This document shows positions 30,981 to 38,078 of a stretch of DNA of 38,078 nucleotides, in pieces. Position 1 is the first letter of the stretch. Each line of letters begins with the position of its first letter. The translations under genes were made by a program, and so were the position numbers. The notes under the pieces are model-generated. The model did not search any database, had not been told where the DNA came from, and worked only from the letters and a program-made list of their open reading frames with translations. Source of the stretch: Candidatus Poribacteria bacterium (GTDB lineage Bacteria; Poribacteria; WGA-4E; UBA9662). The DNA lies in NCBI GenBank assembly GCA_012963885.1, contig DTUY01000363.1, positions 1,484 through 39,561 of the forward strand, read 5' to 3'.

Positions 30981-32276
30981 TTGAAGGTTGAAGTTGAACA
31001 CTTAACTTCAAGTAGTGTTCGGTTGCGGATCGAAATCCCACCTGAAAAAGTCGATCAGGAACTCAACCGCAACTACCAAGAATTAAGAAAAAGTCTTTCC
31101 ATCCCTGGTTTTCGTAAAGGTAAAGTGCCTGTCAATATGATCAAATCCCGCTTTGCCGACCACGTAAAGGCTGATACCATTCAGCGGCTTATTCCTTCTG
31201 CCCTAGAGGAAGCAATCGTTCAAGAAGGCCTTGCTCCTGTTGGCGATCCAGATTTTGAGTTGGATGATGTCGAGTTAGAAAACGGGAGGTCTCTCAATTT
31301 TGCAACTGTTGTCAGTATTAAACCGCAGATTGATATGCCAGATTATAGTACGCTTAAAGTTGACAAGTCCCCTGCAAATGTAGAGCGTGAGGAGGTTGAC
31401 AAATACATTGAACAGCTTAGGAATCGAGACGCCAGTTTTGTCCCTATTGAGGTAGATCGCTCGGTTTGTGAGGATGATTGTGTTCGAATCGATTGGGAAA
31501 GTTCAATCGAGGGACAACCTATCGAAAATGGATCTGGACAAGATAGCGATATTGAGCTTGGAAAAGAATCCTTTCATCCAGACATTGAAAGTGCGATCGT
31601 CGGAATGGAAGTTGGTGAGTCAAAGACAACGGAAGTTGCATTTGAAGACGAATCAGATGACGTTGATGAACCAACTCTCACAACTTTCGATTTCACCCTC
31701 AAAGCCATTACTGAAAAACAACTACCTGAACTTGATGATGCTTTTGCTAAGAGTCATGAGTATGAGAACTATGATCAGATGTATGCCGAGATCTGGAATG
31801 ATCTGGTTGAAGAAAAGAAGAGGCTTCGACGGTTAGAACAACAGCAAGAAGTCACGGATCAACTTATAGAGATGATCGATCTTGAGGTTCCATCGTCGAT
31901 GGTTGATCAATACGTTGAGCAATCGATCAAAAATATTGAGCAACAATTAAAGCGCGACGGTCAAACGGCAGAAGAAGCTGACATTAACCTCTCGACTCTT
32001 CCAGAGGAACTTCGTGAGTCAACCATTAAGCAAACCAAATTAAATTGGATATTTGATAAGGTTGCTGAGAATGAAAATATCTCGGTTACCGATGACGAAT
32101 TAGATCTCAATGTGCGCTCCGTAGCACGACAGCAAGATCGGGATCCCGAAAAGTATCTCAGCTTGTTGCGGGCAAGTAATCGTTTGGATTCCTACAGAAA
32201 CGAGCTGAGATACCAGAAAATTTGCGACTTGCTTATTGAATCGGCATCAGAAAAAGAGAAGCTTATTATCACATGA
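30981..32276 (+). CDS. tig: Trigger factor
   Basis: A ribosome-bound folding chaperone and peptidyl-prolyl isomerase. The start is TTG 30981 behind a good AGAGGAG (spacing 6). The 431-residue length is standard. The N-terminal ribosome-binding domain carries '[10 protein letters not shown]' (about 42-51), the GFRxGKxP tail loop that docks on ribosomal protein uL23. An FKBP-like domain (about 150-245) includes '[22 protein letters not shown]', followed by a charged helical arm domain. Three tRNA-to-protein junction signals (close tRNA-Leu, no terminator) suggest read-through from the tRNA operon. clpP, clpX and lon follow, the usual chaperone-protease arrangement. Confidence 0.96.
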   Translation: MKVEVEHLTSSSVRLRIEIPPEKVDQELNRNYQELRKSLSIPGFRKGKVPVNMIKSRFADHVKADTIQRLIPSALEEAIVQEGLAPVGDPDFELDDVELENGRSLNFATVVSIKPQIDMPDYSTLKVDKSPANVEREEVDKYIEQLRNRDASFVPIEVDRSVCEDDCVRIDWESSIEGQPIENGSGQDSDIELGKESFHPDIESAIVGMEVGESKTTEVAFEDESDDVDEPTLTTFDFTLKAITEKQLPELDDAFAKSHEYENYDQMYAEIWNDLVEEKKRLRRLEQQQEVTDQLIEMIDLEVPSSMVDQYVEQSIKNIEQQLKRDGQTAEEADINLSTLPEELRESTIKQTKLNWIFDKVAENENISVTDDELDLNVRSVARQQDRDPEKYLSLLRASNRLDSYRNELRYQKICDLLIESASEKEKLIIT

Positions 32277-32301
32277 GACCTCGTGCGAGGAAAGTTGCGG
32301 G

Positions 32302-32910
32302 ATGAATCTGGTTCCCATCGTTATTGAACAAACAAGTCGTGGCGAGCGTTCTTATGATATTTACTCACGACTTTTAAAGGAAAGAATTGTTATGGTAGGC
32401 TCACCTATAGATGATGTGGTTGCAAATAGTGTGGTTGCTCAATTGCTTTTCCTTGAGAGTGAGAACGCCGATACAGATGTTGTTCTGTACCTGAATACTC
32501 CGGGTGGATCCGTTAGTGCAGGACTTGCTATTTATGATACAATGCAGTATATTAAACCGGATATCCAAACTTGGTGTGTCGGTCAAGCCTACAGTATGGG
32601 AGCTGTTTTACTCGCTGGGGGGGCGCCTGAAAAGCGATACGCCTTGCCACACTCGAGTGTTCTCATTCATCAGCCTATGGGTGGTGTTAGTGGGCAAGCT
32701 TCTGATATCAGTATACACGCTCAAGAGATCCTCAGAATCCGGAAAGAACTGTATTCGACGTTGGCTCAACATAGTGGTCAAGACGAGGAAAAAATAGAGA
32801 CTGATGCAGATCGGGATTTCTTCATGAATGCGGAAGAGGCACGCGAATACGGTCTAATTGATCATGTGGTGGCACGCCGGCCTACTGAAGATGATGATAG
32901 TCATAACTGA
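32302..32910 (+). CDS. clpP: ATP-dependent Clp protease proteolytic subunit
   Basis: The serine protease of the ClpXP machine (two stacked heptamer rings). The ATG at 32302 is chosen because it gives the family's short N-terminus ('[23 protein letters not shown]'); the open frame extends back to 32236 inside tig without a usable ribosome site. The 202-residue length is typical. The triad is intact: S98 ('[11 protein letters not shown]'), H123 ('[11 protein letters not shown]') and D172 ('[12 protein letters not shown]'). It lies between tig and its ATPase partner clpX. Confidence 0.96.
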   Translation: MNLVPIVIEQTSRGERSYDIYSRLLKERIVMVGSPIDDVVANSVVAQLLFLESENADTDVVLYLNTPGGSVSAGLAIYDTMQYIKPDIQTWCVGQAYSMGAVLLAGGAPEKRYALPHSSVLIHQPMGGVSGQASDISIHAQEILRIRKELYSTLAQHSGQDEEKIETDADRDFFMNAEEAREYGLIDHVVARRPTEDDDSHN

Positions 32911-32963
32911 TTTTTAAGGGATCGTTATTGATATTATGTGGGTAAGTTAGATACGAGGTTGCT

Positions 32964-34208
32964 ATGAGTGATGATAGTGTTGCATGCTCCTTTTGTGCGA
33001 AAGTAAGGGAAGAGGTTTTTAAGTTGATCGCTGGTAAGCCGGGTGTCTTCATATGCAATGAATGTATCAATGTCTGTATTGAAGTGTTAGATGAGTATCG
33101 TTCGGAAGATCAAGCGGACTCATCGCTAGCAGGAGACTTTCAGCTTCGTTCACCTGCTGAGCTCAAAGCTCAACTTGACGATTATGTCATTGGGCAGGAT
33201 AAGGCTAAGCGAATTCTTTCGGTAGCAGTATACAATCATTACAAAAAGATAAAGTATCAAGATCAGTCTAGTATTGAACTTGAAAAAAGTAACATTCTGT
33301 TAATAGGACCAACTGGCACTGGTAAGACTCTGTTGGCTCAAACACTTGCAAGAATCTTGAATGTTCCGTTCGCTATTACAGATGCTACAACGCTTACGGA
33401 AGCTGGCTATGTTGGTGAGGACGTTGAAAACATTATATTGAAACTTCTGCAGGCAGCAGATGGAAACGTTGAACGTGCTGAAAAGGGGATCATATATGTT
33501 GATGAGATTGATAAGATTACTCGCAAATCCGATAACCCGTCTATTACACGGGATGTATCGGGTGAAGGTGTTCAGCAGGCATTGCTGAAAATCCTTGAAG
33601 GGACAGTTGCTAATATTCCACCGCAAGGTGGTCGAAAACATCCTCATCAAGAATGTATCGAAATAGACACCAGTAAAATTCTGTTTGTTTGTGGTGGAGC
33701 CTTTATTGGACTTGAAAAGATTGTTGAGGAAAGAATAGGTAGGAAGACGATGGGGTTTGGTGCTCAGGTTAAGAGCAAAGAGAGTGTAAAGCTTGACGAT
33801 TTCCTAAAGGAAGTGACAGCAAGAGATTTAATTAAATATGGTTTTATTCCTGAGTTTGTAGGACGTTTGCCAGTCGTGGCATCACTTCATGAACTGGATG
33901 AATCTGCTTTAGTTCGAATTTTGACGCAACCTAAAAATGCGCTTGTGAAACAATATTCACAGCTTCTTGAATACGATAACATTAGTCTTCGTATCACAGA
34001 TGATGCGAAGACTGCAATCGTTCGGGAGGTGATGAAGCATGGAACAGGTGCTCGCGGCTTGCGTTCTGTTCTAGAAAACCTGATGTTGGATACCATGTTT
34101 GAGATTCCATCTCTCGAAGGTGTTAGTGGGTGTGTTATTACGCATGATTCTGTTGTTAAGGGCGAACGGCCTCAGCTAATTAGTCACGATGAAGTAAAAA
34201 GCGCATAA
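32964..34208 (+). CDS. clpX: ATP-dependent Clp protease ATP-binding subunit ClpX
   Basis: An AAA+ unfoldase that feeds proteins to ClpP. The 414-residue length is standard. The N-terminal C4 zinc finger is formed by C8, C11, C31 and C34. Walker A 'GPTGTGKT' starts at 115. Walker B reads '[10 protein letters not shown]' and the GYVGEDVE pore loop is present. The ClpP-contact loop reads 'MGFGA' (in place of the common IGFGA), which belongs to the permitted [LIVM]-G-F set. Sensor-2 '[12 protein letters not shown]' closes the domain. It follows clpP by 53 nt and precedes lon by 24 nt. Confidence 0.97.
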   Translation: MSDDSVACSFCAKVREEVFKLIAGKPGVFICNECINVCIEVLDEYRSEDQADSSLAGDFQLRSPAELKAQLDDYVIGQDKAKRILSVAVYNHYKKIKYQDQSSIELEKSNILLIGPTGTGKTLLAQTLARILNVPFAITDATTLTEAGYVGEDVENIILKLLQAADGNVERAEKGIIYVDEIDKITRKSDNPSITRDVSGEGVQQALLKILEGTVANIPPQGGRKHPHQECIEIDTSKILFVCGGAFIGLEKIVEERIGRKTMGFGAQVKSKESVKLDDFLKEVTARDLIKYGFIPEFVGRLPVVASLHELDESALVRILTQPKNALVKQYSQLLEYDNISLRITDDAKTAIVREVMKHGTGARGLRSVLENLMLDTMFEIPSLEGVSGCVITHDSVVKGERPQLISHDEVKSA

Positions 34209-34232
34209 TGTGAAGCAAGGAGTTCATACAAG

Positions 34233-36608
34233 ATGAAATCTGATTCAGCGATTGAAGTTCGTGATGCCAGTTATACTTTGCCAGTTATTCCATTACCTGG
34301 GAAAGTTATATTTCCAGGTTTAAATACACCTCTTAACGTGGTTAGAGAGACCGGTGTTTTGGCTGTCAAATATGCCCTTGATACAGATCGAGTTGTTCTC
34401 TTATTGAATCAGAAGAATAAAGACACGGAAAGTCCAAGCATGGAAGATTTTCATGCTGTCGGTACAATTGCTGATGTTGTTGATTCATATGATCCCGGTG
34501 ATGACTCAATTCGGATTGCAGTTGAAGGCAGTAGTCGTGGGGAAGTCCTAAAACTGGTTGAAGATAGTGGCTTTTTCTCAGCAGAAGTGTCGGTTCCCGC
34601 TGAGGATTCATCGTCTTCAGATGACGCGAGTTCGCTTATGCGAAAAGCTATTAAGCTCCTTGAACGATATGTTCGAATAAGTAAACAATCATCTTCAGAA
34701 GCTCTTGTCATTGTGCGGAAAGAAGTAGATCCTGGCAAGCTAGCGGACTATATTGCAAGTTTAATAATAGGTAGTCAAAGTGAAAGACTACAGCAGGTTC
34801 TTGATACTATTGATCCGATTGAGCGCATCAGGTTAGTGAATCAATTTCTTGATGAGGAACTTGATATACTTGAACTAGATCGAAAAATCGACTCTAAAGT
34901 CCGAAAATCGATTGAAAAGACGCATAAAGAGTTCTACCTTCAAGAAAAGATGAAAGAAATTCAAAAAGAGCTTGGGCGAGGTGATAACCCTTCTGAAATT
35001 GAGGACCTACGGGAACAAATCGAAAAGGCAGATATGTCTGAAGAGGCGAAAGAAAAATCTGAAAAGGAACTCAACCGTCTCCAGCAAATGCCGCCTATGT
35101 CTGCTGAATTTGGTGTCATTCGCACTTATCTCGACTGGATTCTTTCGCTTCCATGGGATAAACGGACAACTTCAAAATTTGATATTCAACAGGCTGAAGA
35201 AATTCTTAATGAGGATCACTACGGTCTAGAGAAACCTAAAGAGCGAATTCTTGAATATTTGGCGGTAATGAAACTTGTTGATAAGGTTAAGGGGCCGATT
35301 TTGTGTTTTGTCGGACCACCTGGAGTCGGTAAAACATCGCTGGGAAAATCAGTTGCGCGGTCAACAGATCGAAACTTTATTCGTATGTCGCTCGGCGGTG
35401 TGCGTGATGAATCAGAGATTCGCGGTCATCGTCGAACTTATATTGGATCAATGCCTGGAAGGATAATTCAGGGTATATGTGATGCAAAATCAAAGAATCC
35501 TCTCTTCTTACTCGACGAAGTTGATAAGATGGGGAGTGATTTTCGAGGAGATCCAGCCTCTGCGCTCCTTGAGGTGCTTGATCCTGAACAAAACGATACT
35601 TTCCGTGACCACTACCTTGATACTGCTTTTGATTTGTCTGAGGTTATGTTTATCACAACTGCAAATACGAAGATGTCGATTCCTCCTCCGCTACTCGACA
35701 GGATGGAAATCATTGAGTTAGCCGGTTATACTGAATACGAGAAGAGTAGAATCGCAAATCAATTTTTGATTCCAAAGCAAGTTGAATCGCACGGCCTTAG
35801 AAAGGATTCTGTTAGTTTTTCTGACACCTCTATCAGCGAAATCATTAATAAGTATACACGTGAAGCTGGGGTGCGAAATCTGGAACGGGAAGTTACAACT
35901 GTTTGCAGAAGAGTAGCGAAAAAAATTGCAGTGGGCAATGACAAATCTGAACAATTTCCGGTTGATTCAGACAACCTAACTGACTATCTTGGTCCAGAAA
36001 AATTTACTCGGAGAAAGGCGGAAGAGCACGACGAGATTGGGGTTGCAACTGGTATGGTTTACACGCAGGTGGGAGGTGATATTATTGCAATTGAGGCAAC
36101 GACAATGCGTGGCAAAGGTGATTTAACCTTGACAGGACAACTGGGAGATGTGATGAAGGAATCTGCACAGACGGCACTTGCGTACATCCAATCTCGTTCC
36201 AAATCCCTCAATTTGCCTGATGATTACAACTTTAGTGACAACTCAATCCACATTCATGTACCTGAAGGAGCAGTGCCTAAAGAAGGTCCGTCTGCAGGTA
36301 TTACCATTGCTACAGCCATGATCTCTGCACTGACTGGGAAGGAAGTTCGAAGTGATATCGCTATGACGGGTGAAATTACCCTGCGTGGTCGGGTACTACC
36401 AATTGGGGGATTGAAAGAAAAGGTGCTTGCTGCTCACCGGAATAACATTGGTAATGTGATCATCCCAGAAGAAAATGACAAGGATTTATCTGAGATCCCA
36501 GAAGAAATTCGAGGTGGATTGCGCTTTCATAAAGTCGATCACATGACTCAGGTGCTCGATCTTGCGTTTAGAAAAAGCAATGCGTCTGGACAAGTTTCTT
36601 CAAATTAG
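34233..36608 (+). CDS. lon: ATP-dependent protease Lon
   Basis: A single-chain AAA+ serine protease that degrades damaged and regulatory proteins. The 791-residue length is normal. An N-terminal LON substrate-binding domain ('[21 protein letters not shown]', about 15-35) is followed by a coiled-coil region (about 200-280). Walker A 'GPPGVGKT' is at 361-368, with sensor and arginine-finger elements following. The Lon protease domain has the Ser-Lys dyad S687 ('GPSAG') and K730 ('GLKEKVLAA'). A GGAG ribosome site precedes the ATG. It overlaps rqcP by 29 nt. Confidence 0.97.
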   Translation: MKSDSAIEVRDASYTLPVIPLPGKVIFPGLNTPLNVVRETGVLAVKYALDTDRVVLLLNQKNKDTESPSMEDFHAVGTIADVVDSYDPGDDSIRIAVEGSSRGEVLKLVEDSGFFSAEVSVPAEDSSSSDDASSLMRKAIKLLERYVRISKQSSSEALVIVRKEVDPGKLADYIASLIIGSQSERLQQVLDTIDPIERIRLVNQFLDEELDILELDRKIDSKVRKSIEKTHKEFYLQEKMKEIQKELGRGDNPSEIEDLREQIEKADMSEEAKEKSEKELNRLQQMPPMSAEFGVIRTYLDWILSLPWDKRTTSKFDIQQAEEILNEDHYGLEKPKERILEYLAVMKLVDKVKGPILCFVGPPGVGKTSLGKSVARSTDRNFIRMSLGGVRDESEIRGHRRTYIGSMPGRIIQGICDAKSKNPLFLLDEVDKMGSDFRGDPASALLEVLDPEQNDTFRDHYLDTAFDLSEVMFITTANTKMSIPPPLLDRMEIIELAGYTEYEKSRIANQFLIPKQVESHGLRKDSVSFSDTSISEIINKYTREAGVRNLEREVTTVCRRVAKKIAVGNDKSEQFPVDSDNLTDYLGPEKFTRRKAEEHDEIGVATGMVYTQVGGDIIAIEATTMRGKGDLTLTGQLGDVMKESAQTALAYIQSRSKSLNLPDDYNFSDNSIHIHVPEGAVPKEGPSAGITIATAMISALTGKEVRSDIAMTGEITLRGRVLPIGGLKEKVLAAHRNNIGNVIIPEENDKDLSEIPEEIRGGLRFHKVDHMTQVLDLAFRKSNASGQVSSN

Positions 36609-36834
36609 CCGCCTCATCAAACGGCGCACTCTAGCAAATGAAATTTGCAACCGTGGTGGTGTTGCTGTCAACGGCCAATTAGCGAAATCTGGCAAGAAGG
36701 TTTCGTCAGGCGACCGACTGGATATCGATCTTGGAGAAAACGAAACATCAAGTTATGAAATACTGGAACTCCCTTCCACCAATGTTTCAAAAAGCAAAGC
36801 AGCATCCTTGTATCGTACGATCTCCGAAAGCTAA
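36580..36834 (+). CDS. rqcP: S4-domain ribosome quality-control protein (RqcP type)
   Basis: A small (84 aa) S4 RNA-binding protein. '[21 protein letters not shown]' at the N-terminus is nearly the Bacillus RqcP/YabO pattern ([21 protein letters not shown]), and '[18 protein letters not shown]' completes the S4 fold. RqcP binds obstructed 50S subunits at the P-site tRNA and works with RqcH in adding Ala tails. The relative HslR (heat-shock RNA-binding protein) shares the fold but differs at the start. The ATG at 36580 overlaps the lon 3' end by 29 nt, so it is co-translated with lon. A TTG at 36562 lies upstream but does not give the family N-terminus. Confidence 0.85.
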   Translation: MRLDKFLQISRLIKRRTLANEICNRGGVAVNGQLAKSGKKVSSGDRLDIDLGENETSSYEILELPSTNVSKSKAASLYRTISES

Positions 36835-36879
36835 CCGATTGTTGGTCCCATCTCCAGTTTTCAATCTTAGCGTTATTCT

Positions 36880-38078
36880 ATGATTAGGGTGCGTCCCTTT
36901 CGTTTTCTCCAGATTATCTCTGTCCAGATTTGGTTCTGTTACTTTTTTTTAATTTCCAGTTTACTCCATGCTGCTCCATCATTTCAATTACTTCATTCTG
37001 ACTCTAATACCTTGACGGTTGAGTTTCGTCTCCCAAAATCCGATCAGCAAGTTTCATTCTCGCAGCTCATCGGTACTCCGGTTGGATCTAATCCGAAAGT
37101 AACAGTTACTTCCTTAAAATTGGTTGGTTCATCTGACACTAACGCTACTTCCTCATTGACTGCTGTGAGTGTTACTCCGGTTGGAATGATTCGCGATCAA
37201 CATATTGCACAGATTGAGGTTCGACCATTTCATGCGAGTCAAATCTACGAAATCTTGCAGTTCCGGATCGATTTCGATTCGCCCTCAATTATTCGCATCA
37301 CTGATAGAAAATCTCCCCATTTTGAAGATTTTTTCCGATCAAATTTACTTAATTATTACCAAGCCTTGAATTGGCGTATCGTGCCGCAACCTATCCATGC
37401 AGCTCCAGCGAGGCCATCAGTTGAATCTCCAAGATACAAAGTCATGATTAAAAAAACAGGACTCTATAAAATTTTACCTTCCGACCTAAGTAATATTGGT
37501 ATTGACCTGAGAACTGTGGATCTAAGAACGATCAGAATCGAGAATCGTGGGCTTAAAATTGGTGCGCATGCGATTGATCAAAATCATAATGGTCATCTTG
37601 ATGGTAGAGATGGCATTGTGTTCTATGCGCAGAAGCTTATTAACAATAAGTTTACTGATGAAAACGTTTACTGGTTGAGTTGGAATAGTGATGATCCATC
37701 AATCCCAATAGATTTGATTGACGTAGCACCCAAGGATAAGAACGCCAAAGTGCCAATAGCATTTAAAAAAGTTGAACATTTTGAGAAAGATTATTTTCAC
37801 GATCCACTTGTAGAGGTGAAATCTGAGTTCATAGATCACTATTTTTGGATGCGCTTCACTGGTGGTGAGAATCCAAAAGCGCGTGAAAAAAACATTCGAA
37901 TTGATTTACCGTATGCTATTCCCCGGACCAAGATTTCTAGGCATGCTGAGTTACGGATTAAGTTTCAAGGGATATCTACCAGAAGTAACGCCTCTCATCG
38001 AGCATGGATACGATTGAGTGGAAAGAGCTTGGCACCACCCGTTGAGTGGCGAAAACAGGGCGCCCCGCTTTTAATTCG
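36880..38078 (+). CDS. C25-peptidase-like (gingipain/PorU-type) secreted protein, N-terminal part
   Basis: The frame starts at ATG 36880 and stays open to the right edge (399 codons shown), so the C-terminal half, where the C25 catalytic domain and a sorting domain would lie, is not visible. An N-terminal signal peptide ('IWFCYFFLISSLLHA', about residues 17-31) is clear. The visible part is beta-rich. About residues 188-270 it resembles the pre-catalytic region of C25 (gingipain-like) proteins: 'RYKVMIKKTGLYKILPSDLSN.GIDL', 'NHNGHLDGRDGIVFYAQ' and 'NKFTDENVYWLSW'. No strong ribosome site is visible. The family assignment is moderate because the catalytic Cys/His region is outside. Confidence 0.72.
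   Translation, partial: MIRVRPFRFLQIISVQIWFCYFFLISSLLHAAPSFQLLHSDSNTLTVEFRLPKSDQQVSFSQLIGTPVGSNPKVTVTSLKLVGSSDTNATSSLTAVSVTPVGMIRDQHIAQIEVRPFHASQIYEILQFRIDFDSPSIIRITDRKSPHFEDFFRSNLLNYYQALNWRIVPQPIHAAPARPSVESPRYKVMIKKTGLYKILPSDLSNIGIDLRTVDLRTIRIENRGLKIGAHAIDQNHNGHLDGRDGIVFYAQKLINNKFTDENVYWLSWNSDDPSIPIDLIDVAPKDKNAKVPIAFKKVEHFEKDYFHDPLVEVKSEFIDHYFWMRFTGGENPKAREKNIRIDLPYAIPRTKISRHAELRIKFQGISTRSNASHRAWIRLSGKSLAPPVEWRKQGAPLLI

Noticed and set aside
32236..32301. N-terminal extension of clpP into the 3' end of tig
   Set aside because: There is no ribosome site and the extra residues do not resemble ClpP; the ATG at 32302 gives the usual N-terminus.
1..38078. CRISPR arrays, insertion sequences, prophage or attachment sites
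   Set aside because: No spaced repeat arrays, transposase frames, terminal inverted repeats or integrase genes were seen; tRNA genes show no adjacent integrase or duplicated 3' end.

Overview
The window comes from an uncultured-looking Gram-negative bacterium with an outer membrane. Evidence for this is lpxI (lipid A synthesis), an outer-membrane-type beta-barrel, an ExbB/TolQ-TonB pair, several lipoproteins, and a C25 (gingipain-like) secreted protease start at the right edge. Two phytanoyl-CoA dioxygenase-like genes, a eukaryote-sized glutamine-dependent NAD synthetase and remnants of a FlgD-like/type IX sorting domain would fit a Poribacteria or FCB-type lineage. That placement is inference from gene content; no rRNA is present.

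Layout. 1-2.7 kb: the end of an acyl-CoA synthetase gene, a small unknown ORF behind a good promoter, rph-rdgB, and a conserved-looking unknown gene closed by a strong terminator. 2.75-3.88 kb: a badly decayed DegT/DnrJ-type aminotransferase pseudogene. 3.9-8.1 kb: a tight + strand operon of M23 peptidase, YkgJ-type cysteine-cluster protein, DUF2156-type acyltransferase, thiamine pyrophosphokinase and LpxI. 8.16-8.39 kb (-): a 74-residue SelW-like (Rdx family) selenoprotein, interrupted by an in-frame TGA and therefore invisible to ordinary ORF calling. 8.5-9.8 kb: a small unknown ORF with its own promoter, and a convergent CysQ/inositol-phosphatase gene. 9.8-10.0 kb: a possible structured RNA. 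10.1-12.6 kb (-): three lipoprotein genes, including an HExxH metalloprotease-like one. 12.6-13.4 kb: remnants of a secreted protein. 13.4-14.95 kb: divergent hisB and an RraA-like gene.

15.0-23.2 kb: an envelope cluster of a giant periplasmic TPR protein, a plugless beta-barrel, ExbB/TolQ, a TonB-like protein (no ExbD), and a TPR lipoprotein with its own promoter and terminator. 23.3-25.4 kb: nadE. 25.4-27.6 kb: two PhyH-type dioxygenases flanking an unknown gene. 27.6-29.6 kb (-): a two-gene operon of a malate-dehydrogenase homologue that has lost its catalytic residues, followed by xdhC. 29.7-30.2 kb (-): an orphan nuoI.

30.4-30.9 kb: five tRNA genes (Pro-TGG, Arg-TCT, His-GTG, Arg-TCG, Leu-TAG) behind one promoter. 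They lead into a proteostasis cluster tig-clpP-clpX-lon-rqcP, which covers nascent-chain folding, two ATP-dependent proteases and a ribosome-quality-control factor. The window ends inside a C25-peptidase-like secreted protein gene.

The most notable observation is the selenoprotein gene at 8164-8388. It has a promoter, a Shine-Dalgarno sequence, a C-x-x-U motif, and a hairpin after the TGA that fits the bacterial SECIS consensus.
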